This document shows positions 13,001-22,462 of a DNA stretch of 64,000 nucleotides, piece by piece. Numbering within the stretch: the first letter of the stretch is position 1; each line of letters begins with the position of its first letter. The translations under genes were made by a program, and so were the position numbers. The stretch comes from Hypsibius dujardini (Eukaryota; Tardigrada; Eutardigrada; Parachela; Hypsibiidae), in the NCBI GenBank assembly GCA_001579985.1, contig LRSR01014310.1, positions 1 to 64,000 on the forward strand, in the 5' to 3' direction. The notes beneath the pieces were generated by a model, which saw nothing but the letters and a program-made list of their open reading frames with translations, had not been told where the DNA came from and did no database searches.

Positions 13001-13504
13001 TCTCGCCGACATCTTCCGCAGGCAATCTCCAGAGCGACGGCCCATTCGCGAACACCAGAAATCCTCCATGGTTTCTTGTAACATTCGCATCCCTTTCACC
13101 TAACGTTACAACTTTAAAAACATCCATAAACGCTTTCTCGTCCGAAATATTGGTAAACTTCCTTTTTGCTCAAGACTCCAGTAAGGTCAATCAAACAGTG
13201 GCTCGTGTGACACTCCCGTCAGATCCAATTGAGTGTCCGACAATGTGACCATCTTTCCTTTCCAGGACTCTCTGATCGGGAGATTGTGTCTGGCATGTCT
13301 GTCAGTCTTTGTTGCGTCAAAATTCTGTGACTACTCAGCAAGTTAAAACCAACGATAACGTCAAGATCGTGGACCATTTTGACTGAGTTTGTACATACCG
13401 AGCGTTTCCGGTTTGGTTACAGTTGGTGAGGCACTATGACCTCTTCCCGCAAGTAATAGGAAACAAGACAATTGCAAAACAAAACAGGACACGAGATGAT
13501 CCAT
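10088..13504 (-). pseudogene. B1: type B gene with internal deletions
   Basis: The signal-peptide exon (13,504-13,399, MDHLVSCFVLQLSCFLLLAG) is intact. So are the shared tail exons at 12,854-12,683, 11,007-10,865, 10,586-10,451 and 10,382-10,267, and the EGF exon ending near 10,088. The two large head exons found in B2-B4 are absent. The signal-peptide exon is followed within about 100 bases by a decayed piece of the coiled-coil exon, with stops near 13,200. The propeller part of that exon has lost about 100 bases, joining the TYR-rich blade end to the NISG segment out of frame (near 12,980). B1 is therefore a deleted copy of the type B gene. An intron (11.0-12.7 kb) also carries a MITE. Confidence 0.75.
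11577..12156. mobile_element. MITE with GGGCATGCTGAAATG inverted ends
   Basis: GGGCATGCTGAAATGATTGA at 11,581 is matched in reverse complement near 12,128-12,152, giving ends of about 25-30 bases around a 580-base element in a B1 intron. Other type B and A copies lack it at this place. No coding capacity was found. The target duplication is not clear, so the superfamily is not called. Confidence 0.6.
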
Positions 13505-14420
13505 TGTATCCTGCGTCTAGATCACAATAGGAGTTTTCACCAAGATATGTCCTTCACAATGATCGGTTGAAAACATTGAAATCGGAAGAATTGAAACCTG
13601 CCACAAACTGTAGTGTAAGTGAATGCAGTTAGTGTTTGTTGCTTCGGCATGCAAGTTGAAATGCGCTTCCTGAATATGCTGTCTGAAAGTAAAATGGAAC
13701 TAAAGATATAGTCGTGACTTCCCCTTCGACCCAGGTTTCGTTCGATGTTGATCGGCGAGCCGGAGAATTGAAACTTAATAATCACAGCTACAATCGTTCC
13801 CAGACAAAGGAAGTGACCTCCTTGCACAGTGCGTTCGTGAGAAGGCAGGCAAACAAGAGTGAAGTTGCAGTGCACTATCTATCATCTCGACCTTCTTTTC
13901 TATCGATGAATAAGGGTTCGTCCATGGCTGGCAGTCACTGCAGATGGGTCGCACCTTTGCTGTTAGCTTAAGGAGAAAGAGAAAAACACTTTTCTGATCA
14001 AAATGGATAGAGGATCTGTATGCATAGTACGTGGGATATAACCCTAGATAACAACACGGTGTTGTCAGTCAGTGAAATCAGTGGATTGTCTATGCATTGT
14101 TTGTTCTGTCACGCGCGTGGAACTAATGGCCAAGTCATAAAACGGCCTGTGAGACGTTACTGCAATCGACAATTTTTTTGAAAAATAATGAATTTATTCG
14201 AAAATAAACGATGTGAGGCTAACTGACAGCTGCAGTCAGAAAGGAGGAACAATACGAATTTTAATTACGATACAAGTAAAAAGAAGTCCGGAGTACTAAG
14301 GTAACAGCCTCAGTACCAACAGGAATTGAAACCGTCCTGCTGGTGAATGGCAGCAGTAGGATTTTTGGTAATCCCCCCAGAATAATATTGTGAGGGAAAA
14401 CACAAAAAACAATAAGTACG
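13505..14420. other. Conserved 5' flank of B1 (promoter region)
   Basis: This matches the upstream regions of B2 (40,727-41,620), B3 (49,447-50,170) and B4 (60,036-60,860). A TATA-like site lies about 200 bases from each start codon on the - strand; in B4 it reads ATTATATTTTC. ORFs here are shared only because the DNA is shared, and their frames drift. No gene is called. Confidence 0.45.
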
Positions 14421-14594
14421 AAATTACATGTTATACTTAATTAAATGTTTGTGTTAATATGCATTCTAAAGAATTTGAATTTCTCCCTCTTGAATTTCGC
14501 AAATTTCAACACGTGAAAGAACTGCATTTCCATCGGAATTACGTGAAGTTTTATTTCTATTTCTATTAAGTTTAAAGTTCTATTCTATTATTCT

Positions 14595-14712
14595 TATGAG
14601 TAGAAATTAAAAATCGCTCCCCCCGGGACGGACTGAATTATTTAAGAGAGGCACTTGCCCTAGTGCCCCTGTTACGCCTTTGGGCATGTCGCATGCCAAA
14701 GCGTGACCTTTT
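14595..14712. repeat. Partial copy of the 42.1 kb inverted-repeat element
   Basis: Matches the right half of the element at 42.10-42.37 kb (aaaatcgctc ... ttgggcatgtc). Only one end is present here. Confidence 0.4.
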
Positions 14713-14939
14713 GGGGTATACCAAGTCGAAAGAATTATAAATCATAAAACGATGAACCCTTTATCAGGTCTGTTGCTTCTTAACTAAATATAGCAATGTA
14801 AATTGGAATATTTTTTTGAAATTTGAAATAGTATTACCATGCGGTGCAGAGGGTGAATGATCTGAGAAAGTAGAATTGATTGTTGTATATATATATTTCC
14901 TTACCAACAAGTACATATGCTAAACATTTTGCTGGACAG

Positions 14940-15260
14940 TTTTAGTAATAGTAATAATTTTAGTAGTAATAATATGCTTTATTCAGTGTTACTGAGTAAC
15001 TGTATAAAAATATTGATCGGTACTAGGTACTAAATTTGTAGAAGCTTCAGTTTTTGTGAGTGTCTCAATTGGCCTCAAAAATTTCCTCTCGAACCGATTG
15101 TTGTTCTCATCAATTAATACATTAGAGTATTTTGTCCCAGATGACTGAAAAAATTGGAATGGAATTGGAAAGAAGCAAACAACTTTTTGCGGCAGTTGTC
15201 GCTGTGTCTTGGTCGATTGTGGGTTCATTTATTTATACTGTTTATTTCGTAACAATATCC
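14940..15260 (+). pseudogene. Subunit f intron 2 fused to 3' flank, exon lost
   Basis: The intron-2 block (15,030-15,150) joins directly to the block that normally follows the last exon (15,165-15,220, gaagcaaacaactttttgc). The exon 3 copy of this unit has been deleted. This marks one more unit boundary of the array. Confidence 0.5.
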
Positions 15261-15307
15261 AGCGTGACGTGTGTAGAATCTATTCCGGTAAGATGATTTT
15301 GGACAAG

Positions 15308-15892
15308 AAATGAGAGGCTACAAAACAAAATGGGTCGTTAGGTCGCCAGATCGGAAATTGAGTTCTCGGGTTTTTCCTAATGTACAGTGATGGTACTATA
15401 TTGCGTAAAAGGAATTTGGATGATTTGATTGAAACTGAGGCAGTAAGAGGGGGGAACCATGAGTAGAGTGAAAAGCAGAATTCAGAGAAAAACGTCTTCA
15501 AAGTTTTGCATCTAGTTTTCATCACTCCAACAACGTTTTGAAGCTACTATTCAAAATAAGTCTGTATTACTGAACTAGAGTGATGAGAAAAATAAGAAAA
15601 TAAAGCAAGGGAAAGAGTATTCGGTCGCCGCAAAAAGACAAAAAAGAACGTTTTCAAACAATCAACCAATCAACGGTCCTAAAAAAGTGGTCTTCAGCAG
15701 AACTGCTGCCGAAAGCCCAAAATTTGATATGTACTTAGATTTCTTTTGGAATCGAGTAGAGAAATGAATTTGCGATATTAATGCGTCAAAAAGTGATTTT
15801 TGGATTTTTTCACTCTGGCTACTTCAAATGCGTTTTTCTCGGAACCTTATCCAATGGGATAACGACCCGTTTTGTTTTGCAGCCTCTCAAAT
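15308..15892. mobile_element. MITE with GAGAGGCT inverted ends and AAAT flanks
   Basis: Ends GAGAGGCTACAAAACAAAAT (15,312) and its near-perfect reverse complement (to 15,888) give terminal repeats of about 29 bases. AAAT is directly repeated on both sides (15,308-15,311 and 15,889-15,892). Homologous spacers in other units lack the insert. No transposase is seen. Confidence 0.65.
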
Positions 15893-16535
15893 GATAAAGA
15901 CTAAAATTACGGAACGAAATAATTTTCTCAATTAGCTAAAAGTTAATTGCAAGGAATTTTATTTTGGCTTTTCAGCGACCGTTTTAGTCGAAATTGATCC
16001 GTTAATTAATTTGTCAATTAAATTAAATCTGTAATAAATGTCAGTAACCAAAACAATATGAAAACATCTAGTAGTTTTTATTTAGTCGTTACCGATTTTG
16101 TTTCGAAAACAAATTGCAATCCCATTTTGCTTTTAATGAATCCGACAGAACCTTGTTAGCCTAAAAATAATATTCGTAAATAAATTATTTTATTTTCTGA
16201 TTTCCAGGCATTTTAATTTTGCTTCAGCTAATCAAATTAATTTCCAATTGAATTTATTTATTTTTGATTATAATTTATCGTCACGTCCAGTTACGAAAAC
16301 GTTAAGATTTATTTCATTCTTCAAATTGCTAATATAATTAGACTGAAAAAATATAGCTTCTTTTATTTAGTTTTGCCATCCCTAAACACAAATAACATCC
16401 ATACATACAACTAAAGTTTCGTCATATTTCCCGTTCGATATTCACTTCCCACCCTAATCCTCATACAAACACAAATAGCCAACAGAAACGCACAAGGTAA
16501 AACATGTTCAAATTTTCCACTTTTCCGGTCGAATT
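15893..16535. other. Spacer downstream of NOL6, duplicated at 42.8 and 62.5 kb
   Basis: 16,180-16,535 matches 42,790-43,070 and 62,500-63,900 (the last interrupted by a hAT-like insert). It is the 3' flank of NOL6 carried along in the duplications. No ORF. Confidence 0.5.
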
Positions 16536-17577
16536 TCAACATGCCAAACCGTTGCTCAACAGTCTAAAATCTTCCACCATCGCCGCGATATTCGGAGACA
16601 ACTTCAAGACCGTCCTCCGTTTCCCCTTTTCCTCTTTCTCAGTCATCCGACCATCCGTTAGACATTCCTCCTCTCCATCCCAGACAACCGTCTTAAACTG
16701 CGCCGTCTTCCAGACAACCGTCACGACAGTCCCGCCGTGTGGGTCGACGAAGAAGTACGCCAACTCGTCGAATGTCTCACGTAGCGCCGCGACGTAATCG
16801 TTGACTGCATTGAAATCGAGGAGGAGGCAATTGTCAGGCTTGGCGGTGTTCCCATGGGACAAGTCTAACACGGGAAGCATCTTTGCCTTGGTCGGTTTTG
16901 GCTTTTTGTTGCTGTTGTCTAGATGATCGGTGGATGTCTGGAATGCGGCGACGACGTCGTCTGTCGGGTCGAGGGCTTCATGTCGGCGTGCGGACACAAT
17001 CGGTTTGAGGTAGATCAGAAAGTCCCAGTCATCGCTGGCCGGAGGCCTGAAATGAATCAGACACTCAGTCACAAAAAGCAGACAAAAAACCGTAGATGAA
17101 CAAGCCGATAGGCAGACAACCAGACAGACCATTATAGACTTGTAAATGGCTGTCAGACAGACTTTTTGTAGCAAAGTCGTACCGGAATACGGTTTTCGAG
17201 TCAAACGCTGTCCCAGACAGTTTCCGCGGTGAGTAAAGACACTTTGGCCAAGAGGCCCAGCCGTTTGAGAATGACCGCTGACGGCCCCTTCCGTGTCCAA
17301 TGAGATGTAGTATCGAAATGCGTAATGATACACATCAACGGGAACGATTTTCGCTTGTCAGTAAAGTCTACCTAAATGGCGGCGATGTCGGCGTGAGTCA
17401 TGTCTTTTTTGAAATCATTGATGAGAGGAGACTTGTACCAATTGTGGGTGGCGATGAGCATAAGAATCGGATGAAGGCAACGTCCGGCACGGCCGGTGTC
17501 TCAAACGGCTACAATCAGAAAAAAGGCATTAATTCACAGAAAAAGCAAATTAATACATCTTTAGATTATCGAGCCGA

Positions 17578-17596
17578 TAGACAGACAGGCAGACAA

Positions 17597-17636
<40 letters not shown>

Positions 17637-17672
17637 AAAAACAGAAAAACAGACAGACAGGCAGGCAGGCAT
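17578..17672. repeat. CAGA microsatellite in NOL6 pseudogene
   Basis: CAGA units in tandem (acagacagacaaacagacag type), lying in an intron. It gives artefactual low-complexity ORFs on both strands. Confidence 0.85.
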
Positions 17673-18086
17673 CCACGCAGAGACAAGAGACCTACATGCA
17701 TACAACTAAGAGATTTACATACATACAGGAAAACACTTCGGGTTGATGCAGCTATCCCAAGGGGCGTTACCTGAGCCATGATTAATTCGACTGCCTCATC
17801 CGGAAAATAGTGATGGAGCAGTTGACTGGAGATCCAGCGCTTCGCAATCCGACAAGCAGTCCCGAAGCTTTTATCCTAACCGACAATTCCGCTGATAGCA
17901 CTGGCCAACTTCGGATTTAAATCAAATTTTTCCTTCAGTATCAAGAACTGTGGAGTGTCTTTAAGTTTCAGCTGGCCGTCAGGCAACACAACTTTCCGCG
18001 ACAGAGGCATTTCTCCCAGATAAACCACCTGCAAACAAAAAGCGTCAGATCATTTCATCTGTTGCTGAACTCGTTTGTATGATAGT

Positions 18087-18146
18087 CTGCATGTCTGTCT
18101 GTCTGTCTATCTGATTGCCTGTCTGTCTGTCTGCCTGTCTGTCTGT

Positions 18147-18199
<53 letters not shown>

Positions 18200-18385
18200 T
18201 ATCTGTCAATCTGCCTGCCTGCGTGTCTGGCTACATGACCATCTGTCAGTCAGTTTGTCTGTCTACTTGCCTGCGTACGTGTCTGTCTGTACACTTGACC
18301 ATCCGTTTGTTTGTCTGTTTGTCTGTTTGTCTGTCTGCCTGTCTTTCTATCTCTCTAACTGTCTGCCTATCTGATCATCTGTCTG
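18087..18385. repeat. CTGT/CTGC microsatellite in NOL6 intron
   Basis: About 300 bases of CTGT and CTGC tetranucleotides, with a pure CTGC run near 18,148-18,195. A shorter cognate sits at 33,620-33,830 in the NOL6 fragment, so the array predates that duplication. It is not coding despite long Cys/Leu-rich ORFs. Confidence 0.85.
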
Positions 18386-19107
18386 CCTGCCATGCCTGTG
18401 ACTGACCTCGACAGTGAAGCAATAAGTTGCCTTCCAAACTCTGACTGAGTCCACATCAGCTACTGTGACAAAGTACTCCAGTCCCTTGAGATGTTCCATC
18501 ATTTTGAGCTGAAAGGCCGTTTTGAGTCTTGCCACGGCGTTCCTCTCGTTCGGTCACTTGGCCGATCCCTCCATCACCACATGCACCGGAATTGTTTGCA
18601 AGTAAGGCTGTCGTTCTGTCTGTACTTTATCGGCACTGAAAGCAGCCGGAATGGGTGGGAAGACTTCGGTCGATCGCAAAACTGGTGACTTAGATCGAAT
18701 GGACACGATGTTGAGCGAAAGGTCCGCCATCTTCCAGAGATCCCCGGAGAGACCGTCGTAAATATGTTTGATCTGACTGAAGTATTCCTCGGCGGTGGGA
18801 GAACGCACCGACATTGGGGAGGAAATTTCATTCTGCAAGCAACAAAAATAAAAGATAAATTAATAAGGAAATGCAATGTTAAAATATATTTAAACTATAA
18901 CGAAAAAAATGGACGAAATGTCTGACTGTTTGAATGCATATTGGTCTTCATGCGGGGTCTGTCTGCCTGTTTGTCTGTCTGTCTGTCTGACAGTAACTCA
19001 CCTCTGCTGCTTCAAGACCTCATCCCACAAATTGCCGACGTACACAAAGGACTTCCTCCCAATCGCCGCATGCCTCCGCAAGGCCTGCCTAACAATATCC
19101 CCACAAA

Positions 19108-19412
19108 TTATTCGCTTCTCCGACTCTGTGTTGGCCACCCAAGACACGCCCTCTGCCATGCTTCTGTCTTTTTGCCAGGTCTCTCACGCTTGACACGGAC
19201 TTCCTCCTGAGCGAAGGCTGGTTGACCGGTCTGGGCATTGGCTTGGTCGGCGTGTTTGTTGGCTTTGTGGATTTGATGACCAGCAAGACCTCCAACTGCC
19301 GCACCGGCCAGGGCTCCGATCTTTCCGCCAACCGCTCCGTTACCAAGCGCTCCGAGTACCGCGCCAGTTTTTGTGCCGCGCTTCACCCGTTCAACCTCCA
19401 CCGGCAGGCAAC
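19108..19412 (-). CDS. Glycine-zipper protein exon (partial), abutting NOL6 pseudogene
   Basis: After an acceptor (TCTATAG at about 19,413) the frame reads GCLPVEVERVKRG and then a Gly-rich zipper: TGAVLGALGNGAVGGKIGAL and AGAAVGGLAGHQI. Next come HKANKHADQANAQ and a basic end, and the frame stops at 19,108. GxxxG spacing of this kind is typical of membrane-inserting glycine-zipper segments. No start codon with a signal peptide is found upstream in 19.4-20.0 kb, so the first exon is missing. The last 20 or so residues run into NOL6 homology in another frame, suggesting a rearrangement junction near 19,165. The start phase would fit the donor of the Cys-rich exon at 61,312-61,729. Function unknown. 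Confidence 0.5.
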
Positions 19413-19813
19413 CTATAGAGTAGTACGAATCAACAATAAATAAATCAGTCGTGGAAAAAAACACTTTATAAGAAATCCAATATTGTATATACAATCATTT
19501 GTTCATTGTCCAAGTGATTAGGTTTCATGATGTAAAATGTATTTAATGATTTAGTTTAAAGATTAGAAAGAATTTTTAGATACCACACAGTCAAGGCAGA
19601 ATTTGCAAACTGTGTCCCGAACGCGAGAATTTAACCTAAAACAAGAAATATTACCAAGAAATATAACCGAGCACTACCAAGCAGTCAAGGCAATTCAGGA
19701 AATTCGGTTGAATTAAATTACTAGAATAAAATTATTAATTAGTTGGCCATCTTGTTTGTAAACAAAATACATTCACGTCCCGCTCCGCTGCTTAATATTG
19801 TTCATATTAATAT
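19413..19813. other. Spacer, no gene seen
   Basis: About 19,585-19,690 matches 51,960-52,090, which lies just upstream of subunit f exon 1. This suggests the spacer derives from the 5' side of the subunit f gene. No coding exon recognised. Confidence 0.4.
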
Positions 19814-19920
19814 GATCATTTGTGCTGCGTTTTAGACCCACCCGTACATTATGACTGCACACACTGTGCTTCACTGTAGTCATAATATACGGTGGATCTA
19901 AAACGCAGCACCAAATGATC
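19814..19920. mobile_element. Small MITE, 107 bases, near-perfect hairpin
   Basis: GATCATTTGTGCTGCGTTTT at the left is matched by its near-perfect reverse complement at the right (AAAACGCAGCACCAAATGATC family). Each arm is about 45 bases and the loop is short. Non-coding. Confidence 0.6.
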
Positions 19921-20359
19921 GAGATAGTACAGTATATCAAGCTTGAGCATTCGAATTTTAATTCCGGACCTACTTCATTCAACACGAGTGTTTCGAGATT
20001 TTAGGAAGTTCGCTCAATAACAGTTAAAAACTGCAATTGACTGAGCTTCTCGTTCTTTCCATCGGTCGCATCGATTGCTAGTAATATGTTATTTTCAGTG
20101 TTACTAAGTAATTGGATAGAAATATTCATTGCCTCATTTGTAGAAGCGTCAGTTTTTGTGAGTGTCTCAATTGGCCTAAAAAATGTCCTCTCCAACCGAT
20201 TGCCCTTCTCATCAATTAACACATTACAACATTTTGCCCAGATAACTCGGACTATTCAATTTTACTATTTAATTTTGGAACGATTCGAACGATTCGAAGT
20301 GTAGAGGAAAAAGGTTTCCTCTTCGGTATTATCTCTCATCATATCAATTGGCTACTGGC

Positions 20360-20503
20360 TACGGGCGTTGGTTCCACGCGTACGTGGCGGTGCGTTACGG
20401 GACCGCCGTTCCGTACGTGCAGTTTACGGTCGGATTGTTTGCCATCTTCTACTTCATCAACTACAACACTATTCGTCTGCATAGCCAAGCCAAATACCAC
20501 TGA
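20360..20503 (+). pseudogene. ATP5MF: ATP synthase subunit f last exon, copy 3
   Basis: The reading frame is open from YGRWFHAYVAV to INYNTIRLHSQAKYH then TGA (20,501-20,503). The usual ttgcag acceptor is missing, however: the intron end runs straight into a scrambled ctactggctacggg start. Exons 1 and 2 are absent on its left. It is an orphan exon whose frame survives but which probably cannot be spliced. Confidence 0.65.
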
Positions 20504-20687
20504 TCAACCAATCAAGCGACGATGTTCCCTCTGCTTCTCTGCTCTTGTAATGTTTTCCTGTGTTTAGCGTGAGGGGAAGTTGTGTTTATGCGCCTACTAC
20601 TCTCTTTGCATTGGAAAGAAGTAAGCAACTTTTTGCGGCAATTGTCGCTTTGTCTTGGTCGATTGGGGTTTCATTTATTGATGTTGT

Positions 20688-20975
20688 TGTCGCGGAGCGG
20701 TTTCACGAAGGAAGCTGTAGTAGGGCAGGGTTTATTAGAGACAAAGAAAAAAAGAACAAGGAGGAACAGACACGACTGACTGTTGAGACTTTTCACATCT
20801 GCTCGGCGGAGAAGTGACGATGTGGAAAAGTCAAAGCCATAAAGATGACAAAGATAAGCTAGCTGACCGCCGTCCAGCATTGGTCAGGCGGTCGGAAAAG
20901 GAAAGAGTCGGGGGCCGGGCACTGGTCATCCAGCCCGACACCCGCACAGACAGACAACATCTTTTCTCCGCGACA
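20688..20975. mobile_element. Solo-LTR-like relic (TGTCGCG family)
   Basis: Ends TGTCGCGG and CCGCGACA bound a 288-base insert in the post-exon spacer. The flanks TTGT and CTGT look like a 4-base target duplication with one change, and the homologous spacers of other units are uninterrupted. It has the same terminal sequence as the relic at 30,785-31,236. It fits an LTR of a Ty3/gypsy-like element, though a short DNA transposon cannot be excluded. Internal coding parts are absent. Confidence 0.5.
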
Positions 20976-21327
20976 CTGTTCATTTCGTAATCGAATCTGG
21001 CGTGACACGTGTGAAATCACTTCAGGGAAAACGACTTTGGACCAGGAATGATAAAGAATAAAATTACAGAACGAAATCACTTCATCCATGAGCTAAAAAT
21101 TAATTGTGAAAAAATACTGATTTAGTTTTTCATTAACAGTTTCAGTTGAAATTGACCCACTAATTAATTTCTTAATTTGATTAAATCTGTAATAAATGCA
21201 AGTAATAAAAAAAATAACAAAAAATTTGGTAGTTTTTATCTAGTTTTTAACTTTTAAGTCAAATTGACCGACTAATTTTAGTTAGCTTCATATCCCAATT
21301 AAATATTTTTCAATCGATTCAATTCAA

Positions 21328-21583
21328 CAAACAATCGAGCAATCAACCGGTATCGTATATGAACAATAAAACTATTAAACAATAGAACAATCAATGTAAG
21401 CCGGTTCAGACAGAAAAACAGGAACAACAAAACGGAAAAAAGTATTGAGTGATTGCTTGATTGTGTTGACTGTTCCGTTTTGTTGTTCTTGTTTTTCTGT
21501 CTAAACCGGCTTTCATTGATTGTTCTATTGTTTAATAGTTTTATTGTTCATATACAATACCGGTTGATTGCTCGATTGTTTGT
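21328..21583. repeat. Foldback palindrome, arms about 110 bases
   Basis: CAAACAATCGAGCAATCAAC at the left returns as its reverse complement at the right edge, with arms of about 110 bases and a loop of about 35. It lies in an insert (about 21.33-22.09 kb) that other units lack. The insert also holds a piece (about 21,750-21,855) matching the MITE at 51.74-51.96 kb. Confidence 0.65.
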
Positions 21584-22462
21584 CCTTTGCCAATTTTGTT
21601 TCTGGTGTTGCCTTTTATTTTTGTTTTTAATGTGTTTTTAGCTCGGTGTTGTTATGAAATTTTAAACTTTCATCCATTTTGTACATGGCTTTCATTTTTC
21701 ACATAAACTGGACAATAAATTCCTTGTTGGAAAATGGAACAAAGCAACCGCTGCAGGTCAGGTGGTTGATTGTTCGATTGTATGAAAACCAGCCTCTACT
21801 CCGTCCCTTTTGCCCATAGCCCGGACCCTCCATTGTACTCAATCTTGTCGTTGACTGCAGTAATCGGTCAATCAACTGTTCGAAGCAGCGACAAAATAAT
21901 TTTCCTGGGAGGAGTTAATGATGCCGGCATTTTGCTCGGTTAGTTCAGAGTTCCCGCATTCAGATTCGGTAATTATAAATAGAGCAACGTCTTATCTATC
22001 GATTTTCATCAGAAATAAACACTTCTGAGTGCATCAGTGCACGGGCTTTCCTTGTGAGCTCCTCGGTCTTTCCATCGATCGCATCGACTGCTAGTTTAAT
22101 TTTTATTAACTAGCCAGTTTAGTTCAATTTCTTGTTTTACTAACCAAAAAATTAACAAATAATTTTTTTGTAGTTTCTTTAGTTTTCAGTTTTGGCCGAA
22201 ATTGGCTGACTAATTTCGTTATTGATCTTATTTGTCAAATAAATCTGGAATAACTAACCCGTTTAGTTCAGTTTTTTCATTATTCAATGAATAATTGAAA
22301 AATGAACCTATGGGTCGATCCTTTTAAAAATATAATCAAATGTATGCCGAAATATTTCAATTCCGTTTCGATTAAAATTTTAGACCGACAAAACAACCAA
22401 ACAAAGACGAAGAAATCTGCAGCGGAAGTTTTTTCAACATCGGGAAGAAACTGCGAAAGATG
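21584..22462. other. Spacer between palindrome and A2, no gene seen
   Basis: Its left part belongs to the unit-specific insert. From about 22,090 it matches the usual spacer before the EGF exon, as at 9,700-10,087. No gene recognised. Confidence 0.4.

Larger units (their letters stand above)
16536..19166 (-). pseudogene. NOL6: NOL6 (nucleolar protein 6) 3'-half pseudogene
   Basis: NOL6/Nrap is a nucleolar small-subunit processome factor of about 1,100 residues. Exons here (- strand): 19,166-19,002 (VSWVANTESEKRI, DIVRQALRRHAAI), 18,832-18,407 (YDGLSGDLWKMADL, SPVLRSTEVFPP, FQLKMMEHLKGLEYF), 18,028-17,771 (CRIAKRWISSQLLHHY), 17,508-17,372 (PFETPAVPDVAFIRFL), about 17,345-17,160 (WTRKGPSAVILKRL) and 17,046-16,536 (FRPP-type start, FDELAYFFVDPHGGTVV). 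They follow the order of the C-terminal half of the family. Lesions: TGA for the Trp of AKWPN (about 18,557), TAG in VGQDES (about 17,870), a one-base loss near 17,470, and a 5-base loss before the end that truncates the tail (NGLAC then stop). The N-terminal half is missing; a glycine-zipper exon sits in its place. Confidence 0.8.

Noticed and set aside
13537-13875. Recurrent ORF upstream of type B genes (SHDYIFSSILLSDSI)
   Set aside because: It is shared because the 5' flank is duplicated; starts, ends and frames differ between copies, and it contains the TATA-like site.
17550-18400. Possible CRISPR-like array from the regular repeats
   Set aside because: The repeats are 4-base microsatellite units without unique spacers, in a genome with introns.
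17561-18405. Long Cys/Leu- or Asp/Arg-rich ORFs
   Set aside because: They are translations of CAGA/CTGT/CTGC microsatellites in introns of the NOL6 pseudogene.
20001-20222. Conserved - strand ORF (IDEKGNRLERTFFRPIETLTK) seen in several units
   Set aside because: The block lies in intron 2 of the subunit f gene (compare 52.4-53.4 kb). Its frame breaks in other copies and it has no partner exons.
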